This document shows, in pieces, positions 41,671 through 52,555 of a DNA stretch of 64,000 nucleotides; position 1 is the stretch's first letter, and the number at the start of each line of letters is the position of its first letter. The stretch comes from Shinisaurus crocodilurus. Lineage: Eukaryota > Chordata > Lepidosauria > Squamata > Shinisauridae. The notes under the pieces are model-generated. The model ran no database searches. It had not been told where the DNA came from and worked only from the letters and a program-made list of their open reading frames with translations. The stretch lies in contig CM037879.1 of the NCBI GenBank assembly GCA_021292165.1, forward strand, positions 39,586,339 to 39,650,338, written 5' to 3'. Made by a program: the position numbers and the translations under genes.

Positions 41671-42442
41671 TTAAATACACTCTTCTGGGGCTTCATCCTT
41701 ACTGGCTGGCCCTGCACGAACAGCCATATGTTTGATTTGGAAGGTAAGAGGAATTTTGTTGCTGGTCTCTTTATTACATGTACTTACAGTATTAAAATTG
41801 TAACCCTAATCTGGGTGGTCCTTATTTTTTTGGCTGCCGTATCTTAATGGTTCCCTAAATGTGAACGTAGGTAAAATTGCAGAAACCAAATGAATGCAGA
41901 ATGGACCATTTCCCTGACATGCTCACATTGCCTAAAATGGTTTTCATATTAGTCATTTATAAAAGAGTGGGAACATTGTTCAAAACACTCTCAAATGGGA
42001 CATTTATCCATGGGGGAAAAATGTGGTTTGCTTTTTGTACCAGAAAATGTTCCATGGAGCACATGCAAATGATCTTGGAAATCAAATATAACAGTATATA
42101 TAACAGTAGTTGTTTTGTCACTAAGCCCCATTTGTTTCCTTCGCGGTGTTCGCCAGTACAGCAGCCAGAAGTCTCAAGAGCCGTCTCACGAGGGGAAGAT
42201 TAAATGTGTGTGTTTTTTTCCATAAAACAATGACATCTTGTTTTCAAAGCCCTGCATTGATATTAGAGAGCAATCCGGTATAAACCATGGCTCCCACGGA
42301 CAATTGTTTAGTTTAACTGCCATTTAATGTTCTCCTAAATGGTTCTGCTGTTTGGTGTGCAATATATCTTCTAGATTAGACCTTTAATCCTGAACATTTC
42401 TGCATCGACGAGGCAGTCAAGCTGACTTCACCCTATGGAGCG

Positions 42443-42478
<36 letters not shown>

Positions 42479-42835
42479 CTCTCTCTCTCTCTCTCTCTCT
42501 TTAAATAGGCATATGAAAGGCATCAAAGTCTTATGTTTTCTCTTTTTGAATAGAAGCAGAAGTTCGGCTTTTCACTAAGAAAGCCCTTGAAACGTTTCAA
42601 AGTCTTTCCCCTACTTTATCTTGTTGAATTTTATAAATCTCATAAACGCAGCAAGGAATATGTAGAATCAAAGGGGGGAAAAGTAATGTATACAAATGTA
42701 AAGAGCGAGCGAGGAAGAGAGAAGATGGTACAGCCGTAACTAGAGTGCATTTTAATTTAATTCTTGCTGGCAGCTTCTCCAGTTTTCATAAGTGAGTGAT
42801 TTGATCCAAGGAAGAAAGAACGTAGAAAAACCAAA
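41671..42835. other. Unassigned; possible conserved non-coding DNA, CT microsatellite
   Basis: 42220-42440 has no repeat signature, moderate GC and no frames, and precedes a (CT)n run at 42447-42501. It looks like single-copy DNA. Confidence 0.4.
42447..42501. repeat. (CT)n microsatellite
   Basis: About 55 bp of CT dinucleotides with a TTTCTCTT interruption in the middle. Confidence 0.9.
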
Positions 42836-43075
42836 CCAAACAAAGAAAGTCCTGTAACACCTTAAAAATTATTACATTTATTGTGACATAAGCTGTCAAG
42901 AGCGAGAGCCCTCTTTATTAGACTGTGGTCTCTTTATGCCACAACAAACGAGTTAATAGTCTTCAGGATTTGACTATTATTCTTTAAGGTGCCCCGTGAC
43001 TCTCCTGCTGTGTTTTGTTTTTTAAACTAAAACAGACTGATATGGAAGAATCAATAAGAGCCATCTTGAAACTGG
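42836..43075. repeat. Interspersed repeat with CTTTAAGGTG
   Basis: ACACCTTAAAAATTATTACA near the left and TATTCTTTAAGGTGCCCCGT at the right are inverted. The middle has TTATGCCACAAC. Text of this kind recurs across reptile genomes, but I cannot name the family. Confidence 0.4.
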
Positions 43076-43928
43076 TCACGCTGGAGTAGCTCCATTGCAG
43101 CAGATAAGAGTTGGCTAAGAGAATACACATTCTCCTTACCTGAAGGAATGTCCATCTAAGCAGGTGACATGTTAGTAGAAAAGCAGGACCTTGTGGGTGG
43201 GTGGAGACTTTTAACATTTACTTGGGAGGAAAGACAACAGCCAGTGATGAGGTGAGTTTCCATCATGCCATCATGGAGAGGAGAAGGAAATGGCCACGGC
43301 ACCCAGAGACAGGGATGTGCCAGAATTTGTTTTTTCACTTCGTTCCCCCATTGATTTTCATTATAAAACCTCCTTGTGTTTTGTATTTTATTTCTTAAAA
43401 TCTCATTAATTCTGTTATCAGACTTACAGTTGTTTACGTACATTTGTTCTTGTGTTATTGACTTTTTTTTGCTTTTACTTAGGAAAGTGCCTCTTTCAAA
43501 CAGCTCCCGTCTCTCTTAAAAATGTTGTCTGTGGGTCAACTACACATTGTACAGAAACTCATGTAAGGAAACCCTGATGGCATCTTCTTAATTGAAAAAG
43601 TGTTTTCCATCCCAGCCAGCTGCCACAAGCCTCCCAAAAGAAGAAAGAAGGAAAGAAAGAAAGAGAAGAGTCATCATCCAGTGCTCCTATCCTAACTTAA
43701 AAATGAAATGAAATAAATAAAATAAATAAACTTACTAACCTATTTGCCCAGGCATTTTAAAGCATTATGCTAGATATGTTTAGTTTCTCTGTTGTTTTTA
43801 GGCTTCTGATTTTATTGGAATGTTTTATTGTTTTACTGAATTGTTATATTGTAGCTTATTTGCATTCTTATGTCTTTTGCATACCACCCTGATATCCCAG
43901 GATGAAGGATGGGATAAAAATACTTTTA
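43076..43928. other. Unassigned stretch
   Basis: An AGGGATGTGCCAGAATTTG at 43312 resembles a TAGGGATG terminus without a partner. GAAA-rich run at 43644-43668. L2-like 3' tail text near 43880-43915. Confidence 0.35.
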
Positions 43929-44392
43929 GGGCACAGTCCTATCCAGATGATCGTCAGCCTCTGAACTCAGAGGCTGATGATCATCCAATGCAGAGCTGGA
44001 GGAGCAGCAGAGGCAAACTTTGCCTCCCCGCTTCTCACACTCTGCGTTTTCCCTAGATAGCCATTTTCGGCCATCTAGCTGGGGCACTTCAGAGGGGGAG
44101 GGAAGGAGGCTGCAGAGGACACAAGATACATTGTATCCTGGCCTCTGCATTCTCCTCTCCTCCCTGTCCCACAAAACGCCCCCTTTGCCCCCTCTCTGAG
44201 GTTGAGTTCCCAACCTCGGAAAGGCAGCCGGTGTGGTTCTTTCTGCGCCAGCTGTGAGGAGCGGGGGATCGAGATTGGAGCATGGAATGCCCAGCTCTGA
44301 GGTCAGAGCTCTGTCTCTGACCTCAGAGCTGGGAATCTGAAGTATCCTGTGACCCCACCCAGACACTGTCTAGGGGCCATAGGATCGTTCCC
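43929..44392. mobile_element. 464-bp Harbinger-like element
   Basis: GGGCACAGTCCTAT at the left and ATAGGATCGTTCCC at the right, with TTA on both sides. Internal palindromes AGCTCTGAGGTCAGAGCTCT / TGACCTCAGAGCTGGG and GATGATCGTCAGCCTCTGAA / GAGGCTGATGATCATC. No transposase frame. Confidence 0.75.
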
Positions 44393-44546
44393 TTAATAAT
44401 AAATGTGCTGGTCTCTGACACATGGGTACCACTTGCCCTCATGTTCTTGGGCATCCCTGCCCCTGACAACCCCCCACCAGTAGTATAGCTCATTGGGCAG
44501 TATCCAACACCAGAGGTCCACCAGTGCCAGTCACGTTGCTCTAGCA

Positions 44547-44681
44547 CAGTGTTCTCCAACCTTGGGTCCCCAGATGTTTTTGGCCTACAACTCCCAGCAC
44601 GCCCCAGCCAGCATAGCTGGCTGGGGCATGCTGGGAGTTGTAGGCCAAAAACATCTGGGGACCCAAGGTTGGAGAACACTG
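44547..44681. mobile_element. 135-bp near-perfect palindromic hAT MITE
   Basis: Arms of about 65 bp (CAGTGTTCTCCAACCTTGGG to the centre CCAGCATAGCTGG) pair with about one mismatch. The flanks CTCTAGCA and CTCTCGCA match at seven of eight. The high arm identity suggests a young insertion. Confidence 0.92.
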
Positions 44682-44931
44682 CTCTCGCAGGAGCAGCTAC
44701 TAAAGCAACAGGACGCTAGCATTTCATGGTACAACCCCAGAAACTAGCTCAAACTAGCACTCTTCCAGAATGGGAAAAGTCAGCAGGGTTTCCTTCTGTG
44801 AGCTGCACTCATATTTTCTGCTCTGTAAGTGTGAGCTTCGGCTAGCTTGTGGTTGCCCTATGAAATGCTAGCATCCCATTGTGCTAGTGCTCATTCCTGG
44901 CTGTGAGCACAAGGGCATTATTGGCACAAGG

Positions 44932-45065
44932 GTGCTCCATGGTGGTGAACCTATTTTGGGGATGGAGTCCAGCACCATGGAGAGCTCCCATCAAGCTCCG
45001 AATAAAAGCTGCAATGGACGAGGAGCCCCACTGACACAGGAGTCGCCAGCCTCACCTGAGTAGTG
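44932..45065. mobile_element. Foldback element (7003 family), right part
   Basis: GGTGCTCCATGGTGGTGAAC, GGGGATGGAGTCCAGCACCA and ACACAGGAGTCGCCAGCCTC match 7080-7202. The left arm is missing. Confidence 0.6.
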
Positions 45066-45392
45066 GACGCTGCCCATTGCTGACCAAGTCATTGTGGTGG
45101 CTCTTTTCCATTGTCTGTTTGCTGAAGACATTTCCTTCAACGTTGCGATAAGACTAGAGCCCTCTCTGACTGCTTGCTAAAGGGCCAGAAAAGGAAGGGG
45201 GAAGGGAAAAAAAATGGGACTATGGGAGCATAAACCAAATGTCAGACTCAAGATTAATGTGCATACTATTATGTATTCAGCTGATTTGACCACAATCATC
45301 AGATGGAGACATAGCCAAGCTACACATTACATGGAATATATATATATGTAAGCAAACCCCTTTCTTGTTGTTGTTGTTGTTGTTGTTGATGT

Positions 45393-45439
<47 letters not shown>

Positions 45440-45660
45440 TTATTTAAGGTGGTTATTGGATTGTGTGTTTTTTAAATACAGCAAATATAACACCAGTCAG
45501 TATCCCCAACCCACTCACACCTCCCTCAAATTACATATAGTTCAGCTACATATACAGACCTGCAAAAACAAACACATCAAATGTGCAAGAGAGAAAAGAT
45601 AGGCGGTGGGGGGAAGGAAGGCAAAGCAGAAGAAGGAGAGGGAAGGGAACAGGAAAAGTG
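45066..45660. other. Unassigned with TTG and GAT microsatellites
   Basis: (TTG)n at 45366-45388 passes into (GAT)n at 45389-45440. A short TATATA run is at 45340-45348. The rest is not recognised. Confidence 0.45.
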
Positions 45661-46503
45661 ACATAGCATCATAGAATCATAGCACAGTAGAGTTGAAAGG
45701 GGCCTATAAGGCCATTGAGTCCAATCCCCTGTTCAATGCAGGAATCCAAGTCAAAGCATCCCTGACAGATGGCTGTCCGGCCGCACCTTGAATGCCTCCA
45801 GTGTGGGAGAGCCCACCACCTCCCTAGGTAATTGGTTCCATTGTCCTATTGCTCTAACAGTCAGGACATGTTCCCCTGATGTTCAGCCGGAATCTGGCTT
45901 CCTGTAACTTGAGCCCATTATTCCGTGTCCTGCACTCTGGGATGGTCGAGAAGAGATCCTGCCCCCCCCCCCCCGTGCGGCAACCTTTCAAGTACTTGAA
46001 GAAGGCTATCATATCTCCCCTCAGTCTTCTCTTCTGATGGCTAAACATGCCCAGTTCTTTCCGTCTCTGCTCATAGGGCTTTGTTTCCAGTCCCCTGATC
46101 ATCTTTGTTGCCCTCCTCTGAACCTTTTCCATTCTGAATCCTTAAAGTGTGGTGCCCAGAACTGGACGCAGTACTCAAGATGAGGCCTAATCACTGCTGA
46201 GTAGAGGGGAACTAGTACTTCATGTGATTTGGAAACTATACTTCTATTAATGCAGCCCAAAACAGCATTTGCCTTTTTTGCAGCCACATCAAATTGCTGG
46301 CTCATATTCAGTTTGTGATCTACAACAATTCTAAGATCCTTCTCGCTTGCTGAGCCGAGTATTCCCCATCATGTAACTGTGCATTTAGTTTCTTTTTCCT
46401 AGTTGCGGAACTTGACATTTATCCCTATTAAATTTCATTCTGTTGTTTTCAGCCCAGTGCTCCAGCCTATCGAGATCACATTGAATTTTGTTTCTGTTTT
46501 CCA
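45661..46503 (-). mobile_element. CR1 LINE, 3' part of ORF2
   Basis: The minus strand reads, in order, a degenerate DLDRLEHWAENNRMKFNRDK segment (46490-46420), [38 protein letters not shown] (46180-46240), [18 protein letters not shown] and [16 protein letters not shown] (about 46000-46130). This is the CR1 reverse transcriptase C-terminus, followed by the 3' end with its TCATAGAATCATAG tail at 45668. 5' truncated, with frame breaks near 46140 and at the poly-C (45961-45974). Confidence 0.9.
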
Positions 46504-46925
46504 GGGTATTTATTTATTTTATTTATTTATTTATTAAATTTTTAAATTGCCCATCTGGCCGGCCACCCAGCCACCCTGGGTGATGCACAATCAGGATAAA
46601 ATACAATAAAACACCATTAAAACACCATTAAAACAATATAAGAGGTGTTTTTTTTTAAAAAAAAAAATCCTAACCCACCCCATATTCCTGCCTGAAAAGC
46701 CATGTTTTTAAAGCACGGTGGAAGTTCATCAGGGAGGGGGCATGGCAAAGGTCACTGGGGAGGGAGTTCCATAACTTGGGGCCTGCCACAGAAAAGGCCC
46801 TCTTCCTAGGCCCCACCAGCCTGGTCGCTCTGGCTGATGGGACAAGGAGAAGGCCGTCCGTGGCAGATCTTGTTGAGCGGCCTACTGATTGCTTTCTATC
46901 CTGTACTGTTGAGTACTTCAACCCC
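46504..46925 (-). mobile_element. L2-type LINE 3' end
   Basis: The minus strand reads RKRAFSVAGPKLWNSLPSDL, then FHRALKTWLFRQEYGVG (46680-46800). The 3' UTR carries CCACCCTGGGTGATGCACAA, the inverse of 30566-30610. Ends in an (AAAT)n tail at 46508-46540. It joins the CR1 fragment directly. Confidence 0.85.
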
Positions 46926-47772
46926 CTCTTTTCACCCCTTAAGGGTTTTTTTAAACCTTCATCTTGTGGAAACATGCAATTTTGCATATGTTGAATCTGG
47001 GGTGCCAAAGTCACCCCACAGAATAGTGCCAAAGGCAAGGCAAATTGTGTATATGAAAGGCTTATGTCTGACTGAATGTTTTCCCCAGGCTGTTAGGATC
47101 AGAATAAGAATGGATTTCAGGTTTCAGCTACTTAAGGTAAGTTCACACTTAATCTTTCCTTCAGTAATGTAATGCAGGAAATCTATGTAACAAAGGTGAG
47201 GCCTAGGAAAAGCTATTAAGAGTCAATTAGCAGTTGAAAAGCCTGAGGCCTATGAAACTTTAAATTATCATAACAATGCTTTCCCTCAACAGATTTCTTT
47301 TCTTTTTGTAGGAGGTGTTTTCTGCTCTTCCTGGCAATAAAAAGATACTAAAATGACCTGTGGATGGCTCCTATCATTCCACCACTGCCTGGAACACTGA
47401 AGCACTCCAGATACAGCATTGTTATGCAGATTTTGGGGTCATTTTATGTCCCAGGCATGTTTGGTTATAGAAAGAAAATGTAAAAGGCAGGTGGCTGAAA
47501 TTTTGCAATATTGTTTACTACCCTGTTTTAGGCAAAGTCCTACCAGGACAGGATTGCAGGTCTACTTATGTGTAAATTACACCACAGAATGTGAGCCTGG
47601 GGTAAGAAAAGCACCCCAAAATGCAAGATGATGAAAGTTTTCACAACATAGTTTTTATTAGTGATCCATAAGCAACAACAATGCCAAATTTCAGCTTTCT
47701 AGCTTAATGGGAATAGGAGATAAATTGATGAGTCACTGAGTCAGGACTTTTACTTTTATATATAGAGATTGT
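46926..47772. repeat. Unclassified interspersed repeat, 3' end like 50481-51226
   Basis: It begins with CCCCCTCTTTTCACCCCTTAAG-type text and ends with GATGAGTCACTGAGTCAGGA and TTTATATATAGAGATTG. This parallels the CACCCCCTTAGGGATGG, ATGAGTCAGTCAATCAG and TATATATAGATG text at 51050-51226. No frame with a domain. Confidence 0.4.
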
Positions 47773-47935
47773 GCTAGTTTAATGGAAGCCATTAATTCTC
47801 CACCAAGCATCACATTCATAAAACCACACAATTTGTGTGAATTATTAGTTAAAGCAGCACTTAAACAAGATATTTGCAACCCAGGTTCACACCAATATAA
47901 TTCAGCATTTTCCATTGCCTACAGTTACCTCCAAG

Positions 47936-48505
47936 TAGGGATGTACTTTGGGCCCTACCTGGGCCTGAAGTTCTCCGCGGCTTGGATGTCCGCGGCGGCA
48001 GCAGCCCGATCCCGCTCTTCTGAGCGGCACGGAGCATTCTCCGCGCCGCTCACGCCACTCGAGCCGCTGCCGGACGCCCCTGGACCCCACCGCCGCCACC
48101 GCCGCCATACCTCCTGCTGCACCCGCCGCCGCCGTCACTGCCGTCTCCGCCACCGCCGCTGTCATCGTCGCCGCTGTCGTCGCCGCCGCTGGACCCCCGC
48201 ACTCTGTTTTTGGCGGGGGGAACCAGGGCAACAGGGCTTAAACAGCCCTGTTGTCCTGGTTTCCCCTGCCAAAAACAGTGCGCGGGGGTCCAGCGCGACA
48301 GAGCAGGGTCCCATTGCGTCACTTCCGCCGCGCCGGAAGTGACGCGATGGGACCAGCGTGGGTGGCGTGGCCCGCACGGGCGGCTCTCCGCGGAGAGCAA
48401 AGAACTCCAGGTAAGCCAGCGCGGGAGGCGGAGAGCCAGCGCGGACATGAGCAGGCCCAGTTCAGGCCTCACTCGTGTCCGCCGAGAAGCTCTCATACAT
48501 CACTA
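47936..48505. mobile_element. CpG-rich foldback element, copy F
   Basis: 570 bp with ends TAGGGATGTA and TACATCACTA and an exact 8-bp duplication CCTCCAAG (47928-47935, 48506-48513). The palindromic interior is GTTTTTGGCGGGGGGAACCA / GGTTTCCCCTGCCAAAAAC around GGGCAACAGGGCT. The left arm also holds a CCGCCG/CCGCCA array at 48090-48190. Core GGAAGTGACGCGATGGGACC at 48335. No gene. Confidence 0.85.
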
Positions 48506-48800
48506 CCTCCAAGAAACCACTTCTTTTAGGAGCGCAGTTACTAACAAAACTTATTACATTAGGCAACCGGTCCATGCACTTCCATTAATGTGATTTATTT
48601 AACTGAATGTTAAAAAACAAAAACAAAGGATGTTGCATCATGCAATATGTAGGGCAGTGATGGCGAACCTATGGCACGCGTGCCACAGCTGTCACGCAGG
48701 GACCACCCTGTGGGCACGCGAGCCATAGGTCGACTTGTCAGCCCTCGAGCGGCTTTGGGGGCACAGGGGGGCGAAGCCAACAAAGGATGGAGGCGGGCAG

Positions 48801-49245
48801 AGCGGCTGCTCCTGCCCGCCACGTGTCGCCAGCATCTCGCAGGCCGCCGCCTCTGCTGGGAAAGGCCCGAAAAGGTCCTCCCGGGGCGGGCAGGCCTAGA
48901 GAGCCGCTGTTGCCTCGACAACGTCACTGGGCAGCACCAATGCTCCCTGACGGCGGCGCGAAGTGGCATCACACCCCGCGCGCAGGCTCAGGCCATGACG
49001 CAGCAGGTGGGGCCGATGGGAGCGGCCGCTCCTGCCCACTGCGCGTCGCCGGCAGGCCGCCACCTCTGCCGAGGAAGGGCCAAGAAGGTCCTCCTGGGGC
49101 GGGCAGGCCTGCAGAGCCACTGTCGCCCCGGCGATGACGTCACTGGGCAGCGCTAACGCTCCCCGCCGGCGGCGCGAAGTGGCGTCATGCCCCGCACACG
49201 GGGTCAGGCCATGATGTGGCGTGCAGGGCTGATGGGAGCGCCCGC
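48801..49245. repeat. About 218-bp GC-rich tandem duplication
   Basis: GCTCCTGCCC, GGCAGGCC.., ACGTCACTGGGCAGC and GCGGCGCGAAGTGGC recur at 216-220-bp spacing (for example CACTGGGCAGC at 48925 and 49141). A third partial unit begins near 49241. Confidence 0.8.
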
Positions 49246-49579
49246 TCTTTGCAGGGCACGCGGGCCACCTCCCCGCAGCCGGGGCCGCCTCCACAGCCCG
49301 TCTGCAGCCAGCGCCACAGCCCCTCAGGAAGCAAGCTTGCGGGTGCCGCAGGGCTCTTCTTCAGCCCAGCGCTGCAGAGGACAGCCCGGGCATGGCAGAA
49401 GCAAAGAGGCCAGAGCGGCTGGGCCAAGTCCCGCCTCAGGAGGCTCCGCGGGCGGGGTAGCGGTGGGCCAGGAGGCTGACCAGGTCCCTGGAGGAGGGCA
49501 GCAGCGAGGAAAGGCAGGCGTGTGTTATTTTTATTTTATTATATTTGTTAATCACCCATCTGGCATAAACACGCATTGA

Positions 49580-49581
<2 letters not shown>

Positions 49582-49641
<60 letters not shown>
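49582..49641. repeat. (CT)n(AC)n microsatellite
   Basis: About 30 bp of CT followed directly by about 28 bp of AC, inside the hAT element. Confidence 0.9.
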
Positions 49642-49644
<3 letters not shown>

Positions 49645-49841
49645 TTAATTGCTGTGCTTAAAAACAGGTTTAATTCAGGTTTAATCACAGTGCCATCGCC
49701 CAGGGTGGCCAGTTTGCCGGCCAGATGGACAATAAATAAATGTAAATAAATAAATAAGTGTTGGCACTTTGAAATAAATACGGTAAGTTGGTTTTGTGTT
49801 GCAGTTTGGGCACTCGGGCTCAAAAAGGTTCGCCATCACTG

Positions 49842-50480
49842 GTCTAAACTATTAGTCCACATGGCCTTAATCTGGAGGACAATTCATAAGCGTTATACCA
49901 GTCATACCTCTGCTTTTTTCTTCTTAGGAATTTTCACCTCCCAGCATTCCTTTTAACATCACAGCTACTGATGAGGGCAGAAGCCAAAGCGTTTAGCTGT
50001 AAATTTAATTTTAAATTACTTTGTTGTTTATCTATCTATCTTATAGATTTTAACATAAGACTGACTGCATCTATAGTGGTGTAGAGCTTTCTTGTTGCTT
50101 TGCTGTTGTGCGGCTTTACATCTCTCTTTCTCTCACTCTGTGTGTGTGTGTGTGTGTGTGTGTATGTATAGAGAGAGATTGTCTCTTATGTGATAAATGC
50201 TACTTTCTCTTTTATGGACAAGTCCAAAACATCCTTTATGTGTCAGTTTACATTTGATGTTTGATGATCTCTGTAAGATAATGTGTTTGCTATTATGGCT
50301 GCCAGTAGAATCCAAAGTCCAGTGTCCCATTTCACTGGTGAGGATTCTAACATGTAAAAACAACTTGAGTGGAACAGCAGCACTTCTGTCATCAATTTCA
50401 TTTCATTTATTTACTCTTTGGGTGGGGAGACACTCTTTCCCCCTTTAACATTTTTGTTTAAGAGCATCAGCATATGTATA
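49842..50480. other. Unassigned with GT microsatellite
   Basis: (GT)n at 50139-50165. No other repeat or gene recognised. Confidence 0.4.
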
Positions 50481-51226
50481 ACTAGCTGTTGCCCGCGGCT
50501 GCACTCATGTGGATTTTAGGATTTGGTATAATTGTTTTTAAAAGAAACATGTATGGAAAAGATGCAGTGTCTCTGACTGAAAGTGTAATGTTTAGGTTGG
50601 GTGCTGGCAGCAGAAACTTTTTGTGACAGAAATATCAGTTCTTAAAGAAAAATCAGGTTAATCCTGAGAGCCCACAGGTGATGAAGAGTGACCATGCCAA
50701 GTTTGGGGTAGATCCATCTAAATGTGATGGAGCCTATGCGACAATGCCCCACACACAACACTCAGTCAGTCATGTAAAAAGTTTCTCTCCCATTTCACCC
50801 AGTCATGTAAAACGTTTTCCTCCCTTTTCACCCACTCAGAGAACATTCTAAATGGCCTAGGGGAGATTTGCATACCCAGCCCTATTGGCCCCTGCAGGAA
50901 TTCATACAAACATTCTAAGTGTGTATGGGCTATTTTCATAACTGCTGCTATTGGCTCCTGCAGCAAGTTGGCTCCTGCAGCAATTATGAGGTGAGGCCTA
51001 TTTGCAGAACTGCAGATATGAGAGTGGGGTGATTTTGTCCCCCTTTTTTCACCCCCTTAGGGATGGAATTTCCCAAAATCCTTCCTTCGTGGGGCTCTAC
51101 GTTATAAAAGCAATGTCCCTTCAAAATTTCACGTTCCTAGATTAAACGGTTTGAGCTGGGCGTTTATGAGTCAGTCAATCAGTCAGTCAGTCAGCCAGGA
51201 CACCTTCCTTATATATATATATAGAT
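50481..51226 (+). repeat. Interspersed repeat starting ACTAGCTGTTGCCCGCGG
   Basis: The start motif GCTGTTGCCCGCGGCT and the end (TTTATGAGTCAGTCAATC, tandem AGTC units, then TATATATATATAGATG) are hallmarks of a repeat class seen in many animal genomes. I cannot assign its superfamily. Two imperfect copies of TCATGTAAAAAGTTT / TCATGTAAAACGTTT with CTCCC..TTTCACCC lie at 50770-50835. Confidence 0.5.
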
Positions 51227-52044
51227 GTTCTGTATGCCTCCAAAAACAATGGCCAAAAACACAACATATTTATATACATTTCCATTCTGGAAGGTTCAGA
51301 AACATAGTGGGAAATGTCAACTTTCTGGAAACATTGTGTTAAAGTTGAAAGCGAAACAGACCACACAAACTTAATGGAGTTATGGGAATACACTATCTCC
51401 ACTGAGGTGATGTTCTTCCAATATGATAGGGAATATATAAAGTAATGGCTATCTGAATCATTTGGCCTAATGCTTTTTAAAGGTATAGGCCGGGGATGCA
51501 GAACTGCATTGTGGTAGGGGGCCAAATTGCCCCCACCAGAATGGATGATGTCATTAGCCATAGCCATGCCCACTGATGTCATCACCACACCCTTTCCCAG
51601 CATAGAGAAAGGCAAAGAGCAGAGGGCCTGGCTTCACACAGCATGCATCATCCAGATGGGGATGTTGTGAGCCTTGTGAACCCACTCAGCTGGTGCTGGG
51701 AAGAGCAGACGCTCATCACAGCACTGGCCAAGCTGCCCGCCACCCACGCACATCACTGCTGTTATCTCTGATTGGAAATAGCAGCAGGTATTCCTCCAGG
51801 GGGCGGGACATGGAGGCCAAGCCCCACCCCCTGGAGGAACTCAAGGAGGTTCCACATGGGCAGCATGTTCTGCAACTCTGATATAGGCAAAGCTATACAA
51901 TCTCTATATTTAAGGCTGCACACAAAGTTCTTCTGTGTAAAAACGAAACAAAAGTAAAGAGAGAGAGAGAGAGAGAAAGGTTCCAGTTATAAAGGAAGGG
52001 GAAGAGGAAAATGGCCAGGAATAGAGATTGTACTAGACTATACA
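51227..52044. other. Unassigned stretch
   Basis: No gene or family recognised. TGATGTCATTAGCCATAGCC / GCCCACTGATGTCATCACC at 51546-51590 is a short imperfect repeat. (GA)n at 51958-51977. Confidence 0.35.
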
Positions 52045-52290
52045 AATTCACGGAGGCGAAGGCTATCGATGGTGACTAGCTCTGGTGGCTATATGCTACA
52101 TCCAGTATCAGAGGCAGTCTGCCTATGTACACCAGTTGCTGGGGAACATGTGTGGGAGGGTGCTGTGGCACTCATGTCCTACTTGCAGGGCTTCCCAGAG
52201 GCAGCTGGTTGGCCCCTGTGTGGACAGAATGCTGGACTAGATGGACCCTTGGTCTGATCCAGCAGGGCTCTTCTTATATTTTTATGTTCT
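52045..52290 (+). repeat. Interspersed repeat with TGGTCTGATCCAGCAGGG end
   Basis: TAGCTCTGGTGGCTATATGC ... GGACTAGATGGACCCTTGGT, CTGATCCAGCAGGGCTCTTC and a TTATATTTTTATGTTCT tail. Its reversed end recurs at 36213-36255. Probably a SINE or LINE 3' end, family not named. Confidence 0.5.
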
Positions 52291-52462
52291 TTTTTTGTGG
52301 ATAACCATGCTATGTAGGCACTGACACACTGCAGAGATTAGTCTGCATTCCCAACACATTTCAAAAAAAGTTCTTACATTAATATCTTAGTAAGACCTGT
52401 TTTTTGTTTTTTTTGTTGTTAAAAACCTTCACAGCTACAACAGGCAGACTCTGTGACAGACG

Positions 52463-52555
52463 TAGGCTGCAATCCTAGGCCCCCTTACCTGAGAGTAAGC
52501 CCCCTTGAACGCAATGGGACTTCTGAGTAAACATGCATAGGATTGTGTCCTTAGA
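52463..52555. mobile_element. CAATCCTA-family MITE (Harbinger-like)
   Basis: GGCTGCAATCCTAGGCCCCC at the left, ACATGCATAGGATTGTGTCC at the right, with CTTACCTGAGAGTAAG as an inner palindrome. The family matches 8871-9047. Confidence 0.65.

Larger units (their letters stand above)
48655..49841 (-). mobile_element. 1.19-kb hAT element with GC-rich tandem insert
   Basis: Ends CAGTGATGGCGAACCT and AGGTTCGCCATCACTG as in 28224-29132, in the opposite orientation. The subterminal GTGTTGGCACTTTGAAATAA and GGGCACTCGGGCTCA are shared. The interior is different: a CpG-dense block at 48720-49520 with two copies of a unit of about 218 bp, then a (CT)n(AC)n run at 49582-49641. Flanks ATGTAGGG and GTCTAAAC do not match. 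Confidence 0.8.

Noticed and set aside
47782..48496. Overlapping 149-186-codon frames on both strands with Arg/His or Gly/Asp runs
   Set aside because: Products of the CCGCCG array in copy F; no domain.
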